A DNA stretch of 64,000 nt from Bugula neritina (taxonomy: Eukaryota; Bryozoa; Gymnolaemata; Cheilostomatida; Bugulidae), in contig OZ037770.1 in assembly GCA_964035545.1 (NCBI GenBank), positions 11,832,463 to 11,896,462 of the forward strand, written 5' to 3'. Of the stretch, positions 48,501 to 59,453 are shown in pieces. The position numbers were made by a program, and so were the translations under genes. The notes beneath the pieces are model-generated. The model was not told where the DNA came from, did no database searches, and was given only the letters and a program-made list of their open reading frames with translations. Numbering within the stretch: the stretch's first letter is position 1; the number at the start of each line of letters is the position of its first letter.

Positions 48501-49779
48501 TCGGTTAATTTTGATTTTTCCATCATTGATATATTAGGTCGGTCTATTAAAGCTAGATCTATAGACTTCTATAAAACATTCCCTGGATCATACCTGCTAT
48601 ATCTCTATCTTATTAAAATGTATTTTCATTCCATTTTACATGTACAAAAGTAACTCATTGAAATGTTTATCTTATCACAAAAGTAATTCAATACATTTGA
48701 TTTTGCAGTAGCATCTAAGCATTAGTAATAATTGTGTACAAACACCATTAATTAAATTTTTATATAATCAATGTTTGCTGTCAGTATGGAATTCAATGAG
48801 TGTGTAATTTCAGTTCATACCAAAAAGCTCTATTTAATTAGGTTTTTCATCAAACAACTTATCCAATTTAAAACTCAATCGAAAACTTTTGTATGAAAGC
48901 TATTTTTACAAAAGCTTTTGATTTTTATGTTTTGTAACAATAAAGTTCAGATAATGGGTCGTGTTACTCATCTCATCTGATAATTTGGCAGTTAATTCAA
49001 TTATTTTGTGATAAAAACTATAGTTTTCACCATTTTTGAATGCTTTAAAACATGATCTTGGCAACTGGGTTAATTAAAACTTATGACCAGTTATACAATA
49101 CAATAGTGTGTGATACTGTGTGATAGAAACCAATGCAATAAATTCTGCTATGATTCAGTGACACTCCAAAAGTGTATTTAGAATTTGGCTAAAGTATATT
49201 TTTTAATATTTAGTATTTTTTAAATATTAATCAGTTGAGTGAGTCCAGTTAAAAGAATGTATTTAAAATATATTAGAAAATTTGGTAAGTTTAAGTTATA
49301 CAGATTAGGTGGTTACCACAAAATTAATTTAAGTCCATCTTATTTAGCTCCCAAGTTCATGAGTTTTTCTGGAACTACGGTGCAATATAAAATAGTATGT
49401 GCGGAAAATTTAAATATAACTTTATGAGTAATGTACAGCTGCGACCATGTCTAGTAGAGATGATATTTGCATACAATAAAAAGCTGTTGTTATTTTGGGG
49501 AGCAATGCACTTTTAATTATTGAAATCATGTCTGTGAAATTTGAAAACACATTCCTATGATTAATTCATCAAGCATATTTGCATTTTGTCAACATTTGAC
49601 ACCCCAGTGACTGATCTTTAATTTAGTGTCTAACTTCAATAAAGTTTTGATGGCAGTTTTCTGTTTTTTTGATATGCTTTGAGAACTGGTGCTAGCTAAG
49701 GCTAATACTTATGAACCAGTTTCAAAGTCGGTATGGGCATTGCATGAATGGTATTAGCAATATTGCGTTCTAAACTAAT
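45568..49779. other. Long non-coding stretch
   Basis: About 4.2 kb of AT-rich DNA. I see no supported gene. Confidence 0.45.
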
Positions 49780-50050
49780 TTACTTACTTACTCATAGATG
49801 GAGTCCTGTAACAGGGCTTCATCTCATATCAGCTCACAACATCTACTCTCTTTGACACTATTGACTTCCACACTTTTCTATCTTGTGCCAGATCTAAAAA
49901 TAATTGATCAAATGCATGTTAGCAAATATTTTTTTAGGTCTTTTTGACAGAATTAACCAAGAATGTTTTTCTGAACCCACTATAGGATGCTCTAGACTAA
50001 GAATGTGTCCATTATTGACCAGTAACCTTGAACAATCTGCAGTCAATAGC
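49780..50050 (-). mobile_element. Probable LINE 3' fragment with (TAAG)n-type tail
   Basis: On the minus strand the fragment ends GGACTCCATCTATGAGTAAGTAAGTAA, a short tetranucleotide tail typical of some LINE 3' ends. The adjacent sequence (CATCTACTCTCTTTGACACT on the plus strand) resembles degenerate LINE-derived text. No intact ORF remains. Confidence 0.35.
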
Positions 50051-50381
50051 TAAAGTTTTCTTGCATATGGCGACTGCTAGCTGTAATCGCTAGACAAGTG
50101 GATTATAGGCATCTATATTGACTGTCTCCATATTGTCGTACATCAGTTACAGTTAATAGCTCTTGCTTATATAATTATGCTTGTAGATAAATACTTCCAT
50201 TTATAAGGAAGCATAGATTTTCATTTATGCTTTATGATCTCTGGTAGACTTGTGTAGAAGTTACAACTTAAATGTAATTTATGATTTGGATGGAATGCTT
50301 TATCATACTTAACATCTGCTTTATCGATTTTCATTGATGACGATAGTTATGATTAACATTAAACAGTTAGTAAATACCTAA

Positions 50382-50584
50382 GGGAACAGCAGTGGTCTAG
50401 TAGGTAGAAAGTTGACCTAAAGCCAAATTCATGTGTTAAAACCCTAGCAAATACCAGTGGTGATGTTAGGAAGACCATCCAGTCATAATTGCCCCTGTGC
50501 CCCCTCTGAATAAGTCCTTAGCTTGCTTTAAAAACCCTTTCCATCACTGGTTTTTTACAGAGATAGTGACTATAAACTTAAGGG
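50382..50584 (+). mobile_element. tRNA-derived SINE, copy 2, with 17-bp target-site duplication
   Basis: GGGAACAGCAGTGGTCTAG aligns with the tRNA-like head of the copy at 11354-11546. GTTAGGAAGACCATCCAGTC and TGTGCCCCCTCTGAATAAGT align with its body. The flanks are AGTTAGTAAATACCTAA (50365-50381) and AGTTAGTAAATAGCTAA (50585-50601), identical except for one base. Confidence 0.85.
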
Positions 50585-50601
50585 AGTTAGTAAATAGCTA
50601 A

Positions 50602-51061
50602 AAACTAAGAGATTGAGTCAAATAAAGACACTCTCTTTACAATGCTGGTGGATTTCACTCAGTAATTTGTAGGTGTGTTGATCTGCACTGGATATAAAAG
50701 GTCTTATCGTCAACTAGCAGCAAAACAGCTGCAGACAATGTGAGCATTGCATTGGAGAAATTAAAGAGGTTTAATTGCAAATCCACTCTTAAGCTTTTAA
50801 TCCTTCATAACTTCACAGCTTCCATAAGATTATAGTTCAATTACTGAATGATTTATAGTATATCAACTATAATTATTATGGTCTTTAATATGCCAACTTT
50901 TTTTTTCTACAAAACAAAATTCAGTAATGCTACTGAGTTTTATTCATATAGAGTTTTTGTGAGTTTGCTGCTGTTATCCCTGTTATCCCTAAAAGTGTTT
51001 ATAAAGCATAAAGTAGGCTAAGGGCTTTTTTCTAAAATGAAGCAAAAGCAATTCTGTGTTT
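50602..51061. other. Non-coding sequence
   Basis: Nothing recognised. Confidence 0.4.
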
Positions 51062-51132
51062 GCATGGTGTTGAGATTCAAACCACTGACATTATGTGTAC
51101 TGGGCCAGCATTCTAACCGCTGCACCACTGCT
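51062..51132 (-). repeat. tRNA-like element, minus strand
   Basis: The minus strand reads GCAGTGGTGCAGCGGTTAGA (A-box and D-arm-like) and ends with a GGTTTGAATCT B-box followed by CAACACCATGC. The acceptor ends pair only in part, so it is a pseudo-tRNA or SINE head. Confidence 0.55.
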
Positions 51133-53127
51133 AAACATAGTCACAATTAAATATTAGTTCATACAAAAATGTACCCAATTTCCAAGGTAACCGACAATTG
51201 CTTCACAATATTCACTAGTTAAAACTTTGATATGCAGTTGTGAGGATGCTACAAAAGTGGGTGAATAATAAAGTAAAATGCAACATGGAATTCATCTACA
51301 AATTTTATTGTAGGCATGGATACAAAATGCATTGGCCATGGTTGCATAAAGTAGCCTGTTTATAGGGTCTTTTTCTCATATTATGTTTTGTCAAATGGTT
51401 TGTAGAAATAATTTATTATATTAATGTTGTTAGATCACATGGAGGCTCTTTATGTTCCCAGATAAAGTTCTGAGCAGTTTGTATATAGTATATATAGTTT
51501 TCATCTCTACATCAATCTGTTGCTTCTATGTACCTTATTGGTTACATAGGAGGTATAAATGTTCCTTTGCTTCCATTTCCAGTTCTTTTTAACTCTTTTT
51601 GACAGTTAATGGGCACTATATCAGATTTTAAAATAACTGCAAAAACTTCTAACACTTAACTATATATATATATTATAGGAAACTATATTTTTGGTTGCTT
51701 TTATTGTATGTGGTTTAAAGTGACAATTACAGTTAAAAAATAAATTTATGGATCATGGCAGTTATTGAATTTATCACCAGAAATATAAATAACTTTAACT
51801 TAATTACTATAAATAATAATGACAGTTCGACTTTATAGTTCACACCGTTTCAGTTTTGCTGCTTTGATAATTGCTTTGAAGTGCAAAACAAAACATAAAC
51901 AATCATCGGGCTTAATTATTGCAAATATCACTTCCCTTCTTTGAATAATATTTGAACTTTTATCAAAAATATAACAGCTAAGCTTGTGTTTTCATAGTTG
52001 AAAAGAAATAGTGAGCTGGGAGATCTAGCTGCTACAGCCATGACATAACTTAAAGATTAAGAGCTACAATTTAGCATTAACGAGGTCATGAGCAGTCTGA
52101 AGCTATTTTCAGAATATCACATTGGTTTGAGGCAGGCGAATGTAGAAACAGATTTTATGATCACTGCCAAAAGTCTTGCATTAAACAATTACGATATACT
52201 TAAATTTAGCAGAATAAACGGAAACATCTACAACTTTTGAAAGCTTGCTCGAAATGGTTCAGGCAAATGAAGCAATAATTATGTAACCACCTCTTGTACT
52301 TGCAGCATTAAATAATAAAACACTTTTAAAGCTTAACACATTTCAGAACAATTATTAATTCAAGTGACGTTTTCAATCATTACTAGACTATATATGAAAT
52401 AGACTTAAGCACTGATTATTTTCAAGTACTTTCACAGGAACTAAGTGTCAAAAGCAACATACAGACATAAACTAATACATAATTATATGTACAACATTTT
52501 AAAGCTAATATCACCAATAATGTACTGTAAATTATAAATGCAATTATGTATGTGTGTAGCTAAGTTCATCAATTTTAATGAGCAGTATTCTCAAATTAGG
52601 CGAAAAAAAAAAATAAAAAATATCATTTCTTTGGTGTATATATGAATAAAAACAATGCCCTTAAAATAACAATTAACCTTGCTATATATAAGGTAATGGG
52701 TGGGTGTTTTATTAGTTGTGGCCAACTTATATGAGTTCCACAAACATGCCAAACTAGGCCAGGTTATTGTTAAGCATGATTTGTGCATTCACATCCAAAA
52801 GTGACTTTGCATTAATTTTTTGTCATTTGCAAAACAAGGAAAATCCGTGCAGTTTGCGTGATTCAAACGATGCTATGCTTATGTCCTGAGTTGTTAATAA
52901 TTCTTAGAATTCTAAAATTAAGTTATTTTTAAACTATCTTGTTCTCATATTTTAGTATAGGTGGCACAAAACAGTTCTGATAACTACTTTTTCACCTGCT
53001 GGTTCAACAATAACTAAGTAAGTAAGCGTAGGGCCACACGGCGCGTGACATGCAAGAAATCACATTTAGCCCAAAAAATGGACTTCGTGAGCAGGATTTT
53101 CATATGTCTAACGTGCTGAGCCATGTT
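51133..53127. other. Non-coding sequence
   Basis: No supported gene. A GC-richer word, AGTAAGCGTAGGGCCACACG near 53018-53045, may be a transposon terminus, but no partner end was found. Confidence 0.4.
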
Positions 53128-53137
53128 ATAAATATAC

Positions 53138-53218
<81 letters not shown>

Positions 53219-53245
53219 TATACATATATATACATATATATACTG
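53128..53245. repeat. (TA)n microsatellite with TACATATATA variants
   Basis: A long pure TA tract is followed by several TACATATATA units. Open frames reported across it on both strands are artefacts of the repeat. Confidence 0.97.
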
Positions 53246-55884
53246 ATCTCAAATAAAAGCATTAGAAATATTAATGGTTATTAAAAACTGCTATTCAAAA
53301 ATATATCAACATTTCAAAAATGCATACTGTCTAATAAACAGAGGTGAATAACCTCCATGGTGTCTGTCTCTTAATCCTTCTACGCAGAAAAATGATGGAG
53401 TCATCCAATATGAAGCTACAGTCAACTTTAACCTTTCAAAAATGTCATGGCCTGATGATTAGAGCTCTTGCTGTGCATGGTTATACCAGAGATTAGACTT
53501 AATTCCAAACCAACCATTTTAAAGTTACTAGAAGTTTAACAAAAGCACTTGAAGCAATTACTCCTGGACTACTCCCTAGCAATTTTAAGCTGTTGAGGTA
53601 GAATTTATATACTTCATAAATAGAGAAGGTTAGAGCAAGTTTTGAACTTTAATAAAGGTTGCAGTACAGACAGAAAAGTGCTTTATTTGGTAATAACCTA
53701 AAGGAATAACTATTGCAGCTAATACATATACTACTGTAATAACAGTTAAGGTTTCCTGCTCAGAAGGAATAAAAAATAATTATAAAATTCCATATAAATC
53801 ATTAACATGGAAAACTTTGAAAAACAGATCTACTTTTTTAATTCATTAAGTTAGCAGTTAACAGAAAGCAAAATTTTTCGACACCTTGTATTAGCTTTTT
53901 TATTTCCTTATAGAAACAATTTGGATGAAGGTGCAATTTACGTAAGAAATTTCACGACTTTTTGCCTATAGTTATTATAATTTTGACAAAAGTTGTTGAC
54001 CTTATTGAACGTCAACAACTTAAAATCTTGAACAAACTACCTAGCCAGCTATTGAATCATTTGCACAGGTTCAGGAGTTGACGTAAATGTGGCAGTGGTG
54101 GAAGTACTACACTCTGTACTGCCTCCCTTGTGGCTCATATAATTGAATGAGAGACAAACAGATTTTCACTCTTGATTACATAGCATAGAGAGATAGGTTG
54201 AAGTTTTTGTGCATAACAATACTTCATCTACATAAATTATGATAATGTGTTGTCAGGGTATCATTGCTGTATAATAAAGAGCAATAGGTTAGTAGGTTGA
54301 ACAGATTTTATCTATACCCAACTGGTAGCATTCGTACCATGCACTCAAATAACGCATATATCTTTACCTAGGTGATTCTTATCATTCAAACGTTATTGAA
54401 TATGTAATTCTAACCGCCAGAAATTTCCTGTTTGTCATCTGTTAATAAAGAAATGGCCTACTTTGAATTGTAGCTGGATAATCGTGAATTATGTGTACAA
54501 CTTTTATATCTATTATCCGGTTGCACAGAATGACTGCAAAACCTTATATTTGATCAACTTAATTACTCCTCTTAAGTATTAATGTTGAGTTAATTATATT
54601 TAGTGACTCTGACACCAGATTATAGCATTTAGAGTGTGGGGGCAGGTTAACCACTGGCTTATAGCATTGCCATTTGTTTCTGTTTGTACATAATACAAGG
54701 TAACCCTGTTACAATGTCGATATGTAAAAGCTCTACAGTATGCTGTGTGACTAAATATTTCCTATGAAGATCAGTCATGGATTCTTTATGATAAGCGTGC
54801 AAGTATAAATATTTTACTATTGAGAAAACTTGATATATGTTTGAAGCCTTCAGTGAAACCTATAACTCCAATCCCGGATCTATAATTACTTATCCCGAGT
54901 AGATGAGTGAACTCTACGTAAAATGACATCAAATTTATGCAACACAAAGTTGGAATATTTTATTAAAAACTATTAAAATAAAATTTAGACCAGGATAACA
55001 TTTGATTTATTCAATGGTAGCTGATATAATTTTTATTGTATTATTTTAGGCTTCTTTGTTATATATTTTAAAAAATAGCAGCCATTTTCTTTTCAGAAAT
55101 AAAATCTTGATGTATGAGTTATCCAAAGTTTTAAGAAAGATGTAGTCAGTTGGAACAGATTTATTTGATTTATGACTTTAGGTGTTTTCTCATAATCATA
55201 ACTTTAAATTATCATACTGATTTATATAGGCAAGGGAATTTATTGTCATAAATTCGTGACGGGAGAAGTAATGTATAGATGTATAAGAGATAAACAGATC
55301 TTCATTTGCCTATCCTATCCTCCCTTCTAAAGGGACTAGTACATTGACATTTGGTTAGTTCCGCTTTTAAACAATTTCTGGAAGTACTTAAGTATAGCTG
55401 CTAGATTTTCTTCAATTCTTTCAAAACACATAATTTAAACACCGGCAGTGATAATTAATATTTCGAAGAAAACTGATTGAACAACCATCTATCTTTAGTC
55501 AAACCTATCAGCTCTCCTAATCTTGAAGTGATAAAAAGATTAAACTGAATAAAAGAGGGATTAACATTAAAATCCTAAATCTTTTAAAATATGTATTGAT
55601 GTCAAAAAAGTTGAGCCCACTCTTGGTTTATGTTATTTACTAGTTTTTTAACTTGTGTCACGTTTACCTTTAGACCTGCTTTCAAATAACAAGAACCTTT
55701 CATGCAACAACATGGCTATAGTATTAGTAAAGAGATTAATGATGATGTGAATAGAGAGAGTTGTGTGCTTTTATAAAACTTAGGGCATCAAAACAAGTGT
55801 ATCTAAATTTGTATTCTATCTGCCATGTGCATTAGAAACTGGTGTTCCTCTAATAAACTAAAGCAAACAGCTGTTGAAGTCTTA
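53246..55884. other. Non-coding sequence
   Basis: No supported gene. A decayed tRNA-like stretch may lie near 53450-53520 (GATGATTAGAGCTCTTGC). The last three bases are the TTA target-site copy of the next element. Confidence 0.4.
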
Positions 55885-56185
55885 CCGCCTATTCACACTT
55901 ACCGTATCGGACGCCGTAACAGCAAATATCAGCCATTTTTAATGTGTCCACGCTGAAGTTTTCAAAGTCTGCTATTAGGTACAATCTATGACACTTCATT
56001 GAATAATTATATCCAATGAATTAACGCAAAAGTTTTTCTGTCTAATAGGAGTCTGCCGCAACTTATTTGAATCAAGCAGTGTTTGATCTTACCGTACCGC
56101 AACACCTTACAAGAAGCTCAGACATTTGTAAAAATGGCTGGTATTTGCTGTTACGGCGTACGGTACGGTAAGTCTAAATAGGGGG
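55885..56185. mobile_element. MITE with ~55-bp terminal inverted repeats and TTA duplication (Harbinger-like)
   Basis: The left end CCGCCTATTCACACTTACCG and the complement of the right end, CCCCCTATTTAGACTTACCG, align. They continue through CGCCGTAACAGCAAATAYCAGCC on both sides. TTA flanks both ends (55882-55884 and 56186-56188). A 3-bp TWA target duplication is characteristic of PIF/Harbinger elements. At about 300 bp with no ORF it is non-autonomous. Confidence 0.85.
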
Positions 56186-56188
56186 TTA

Positions 56189-59062
56189 AACTAGCATTTA
56201 CTTGAAAAAAGGTCCCCAGTTAATGAGGACATGTTCTGTAGAGATTTATAGATGCTCTGTATTGAGAAATCAAATGGAAAAGATGTCTGCACAAAATCAC
56301 CACGCAGCTCTCACCATATAAAAAAGTATTAAAGTTACTAGCTTTTTTTCTAAGGGTGTTGATATTCACCTCAGAAACACCTCTCCAAAATATTTATCAG
56401 TTAGTTGCATATTCTTAGTGGTTTTTATTGCAACGGTGCCATAAATTAGCTATGGAAAGGGTCTAATTTTACCGAGCTGATACCAAGTGGCTATGCTATA
56501 AATAATAGTTTCACTAAAACTAAGATACCCTCGAGCAAATAGCCTACATTTGAATTTTTCTACAATAATATGGTGAAACTTCTTGTAGAAATTTGGCAAC
56601 ATGTAGTCCCACATTTAGAGCAAAAGCCGTTGTCAAATGGTACAACTAGTTATTTTTATCTATGATGAAAAATTTTGCTCAATAACTATTTTTAGATAAT
56701 TGCCTCATTAAAAATTATCTTCCAATAAAAAAGACCGTGGCTAAATCGTAGCTATGGTGGTAATATTTTAAACTAAATTGATATCTATAACACATTTTAA
56801 TAATTTTTCTGTGCTCACACAAATGATTCTTTTTTATTGACTTCTTTTTCACTTTATGGCATAAATTACATATAGAACCAGTGAAAAGTTCAACTTCATC
56901 ACCTCTTTGATTGTGAAAAGTTTTCAATTACTTTTATAGCGCAGAGTTAAGGAATAGAAGCTTCTAAATATGACGCCTTAAAACATTGTTAAATAAAAAA
57001 TTAACCAGGTCAGGTTGACACAGTTTAACATAAACATATAACAGAAGGCTATACAAAGAGAATAGGACTACAAGCACTATAATCGCTAATGAACTGTGAG
57101 ATGCTCATTATACGTTCCTAGACATTCTTAAACTAATTATTTCCGCATTGGTATAAACCTATACATATCTTGGCTTTTCGTTTATTTTCCCTCTTCCTCT
57201 TTTCATGTGTTGTGATAACATTCTAAGGTCATCTAAAGGTTAAGATATGCAAGGTCTTTCTTCAACTGACAGCCATTGAACGAAGCCAAAAGTTGACCAT
57301 AATTAATTGAGTTCTCCTACAAACCAATTTATTTGCCAAACATAATGAGTTCTTTGAGAGTCTTAATAATAATAATCCCTCAATTAACTAAAACATTTAT
57401 GTAAATTACACCCTACTAATAGGGATAGTTAGCCTTAATGTTTAACCATGTTCATTAGAGTTTATTTTTAAGCCTGCATATTTTCAAGGCAAATGATTGA
57501 GTGATGAGGCAAAGAAACAGTTGTTATAGTGTCTAGCAGTAGTTCAAATTTAAAACAAAAACCTTATTATACCAAAAAAAAGTTATTAGAAGTAATTTTA
57601 TCTCAAGTGATTATACATCGATAATTGATAACCAGACAAGTGATAACAATTTTCAACCAGACAACCACTCTACAAAGCTCCTTTTAATGAACTACAATTT
57701 TTTTGCAATGTTCTTTTACAAAACAAAACATCTTTTTTACCCACATATTTCAACAAGTTATGGATTTGTTTTTATAGGAAAATATCATTTTTTGCATATA
57801 ATAACTGATTACTGCAAACTGGCAATGGTTAAAGTTTTTTATAACATGTTGAACAAAATAAAAATTTCCACTATACCAAAAATGTGATATCATTTCAATA
57901 ATATGTTAATCATTAATTTGCGTTGTCAGGAAGTTTTGTGTGCGTTACAGTAAATCATGCCAGCGAAAATCCTTTCTGACGTTCATTGGCTCACGACCTG
58001 AAAACAGGTAATTTCCAGCAGCATTCTTCACGGTCTAACCTGTCAGGACTTTTTGAAGCGGATTCATTATATTCATGTGCAAGCCGGCAAAATTTTTGAC
58101 TTTGAGTGATTTGTTGTTTGAAAAATTGCATCTCACCTCTCCATTTTAGTTTTGAAAGCTTGGTATTTCAGTGTCACACCTAAATTACAGCTCTTCTAAC
58201 AAAAACAAAAGAGACTTGAAGTTATAAGAACAGGTGACAATTGCTAAAAATCATTAATTACACCTTCAGAAAGTAAGTAATGCTTTTGTCTTGTGGCAAG
58301 TTCAAACTTATCTGATCTTTACCTACTAGTCTAATTTACTGACGGACTATATAACAACTATAGTCAACACTCATCAATAGTATGTATGCATTAATAATCG
58401 CCGTGGCTGCAGTAGTTGTCATCTCTCTGTAATAAAATCAAGCAGTTGTTTTAAAATGCAATGAGTTCTTGATTTGGTTTGGTTATGTATAAATAGTCAA
58501 AATAGCTTTCAGACTATACATTTCATACATACAACATTTCTTCATCTATTAGCAAATTTTTGAATAAAAAGAAGCTTTTTACATTATAATAAGGCCAATT
58601 TCGTTACTGCAATACACAATTTAATTAGTGAAACAAAAAATATAGTGAATCAGCTTGAATTGTACAAGAATCCCATAACTGCCAGTCAGTAGCTTAAAAA
58701 CTGCCTAAAAACAGTATAATAAAAATAAGAGGAAAAACTTTGATTGCAAACAGGGTGGAAAGTTTAAAAAAAATAAATTAGGTCACCCTAATTATTTTAT
58801 AGCAAATTGTTTTGGTTAAAAAAACAATTATTACATCATTGGAGAATAAATTTACACCAAAGCAAGCTATTTAATCATTACTGAAAATTGTGCAACAAGG
58901 GATGGCATTTCCATTACTTCTGAAATATCATCAACATAATTATTTATCCGCAGAGAAGATAAAGGTGTTCACATAGCAACATAAATAAGGCCATCAATCA
59001 TATCCTAGTCAAGTTGTCATTTTGTCACTAATCAAAGTTTTTAAATGATTGATTGAACCTCG
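56189..59062. other. Non-coding sequence upstream of collagen C
   Basis: No supported gene. TGATTGATTGAACCTCG just before 59063 resembles the sequence upstream of the gene B promoter element. Confidence 0.45.
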
Positions 59063-59073
59063 AAGGCGGAGCA
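59063..59073 (+). promoter_or_regulatory. Shared collagen promoter element, distal copy (gene C)
   Basis: AAGGCGGAGCA, differing from the proximal copy only in the last base, 49 bp further upstream. It is preceded by TGATTGATTG. Confidence 0.6.
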
Positions 59074-59111
59074 AAAGCATTTCCTCACACTCCACCCATC
59101 TGAAACCAAAA

Positions 59112-59122
59112 AAGGCGGAGCT
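59112..59122 (+). promoter_or_regulatory. Shared collagen promoter element AAGGCGGAGCT (gene C, proximal)
   Basis: Exact 11-mer, 47 bp upstream of the TATA box, in the sense orientation, as in genes A and B. Confidence 0.75.
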
Positions 59123-59158
59123 TTACAGGTAACGGCAGAATTTAATGTGCACAAGGTG

Positions 59159-59165
59159 TATAAAA
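59159..59165 (+). promoter_or_regulatory. Collagen C TATA box
   Basis: GTGTATAAAAACTC is a consensus TATA box. The 5' UTR exon starts about 30 bp downstream. Confidence 0.75.
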
Positions 59166-59189
59166 ACTCGAACCTTTGAATCTCAAATC

Positions 59190-59222
59190 AGTTTCAACTC
59201 ACAGCTCATCCCAACACACAAA
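59190..59222 (+). promoter_or_regulatory. Collagen C non-coding first exon
   Basis: A leader (TTTCAACTCACAGCTCATCC...) ends CACACAAA|GTAAGTGG, a strong donor. The next exon starts with the ATG itself immediately after a TTTTAG acceptor. Confidence 0.6.
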
Positions 59223-59453
59223 GTAAGTGGAGATCTGACTGTTAAATTGGAACTGTTTAGCAGAGCTTTTCTTAAATAGCTGTTATTTTATTACTTTAAA
59301 TCAAAGCACATTTGGTAGTAGGCAGGATTGGAATGCTTTTGATTTACATAACATAATTCTTTGGTGGTTGTCATCTTAAATTTAAATACTACTTTCTTCA
59401 AATATTGCTGCTATTTAGCTTTGTGGTTTATATACAACTTTATACAATTTTAG

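Noticed and set aside
53014-53262. Ile/Tyr repeat proteins on both strands
   Set aside because: They are translations of the (TA)n microsatellite.
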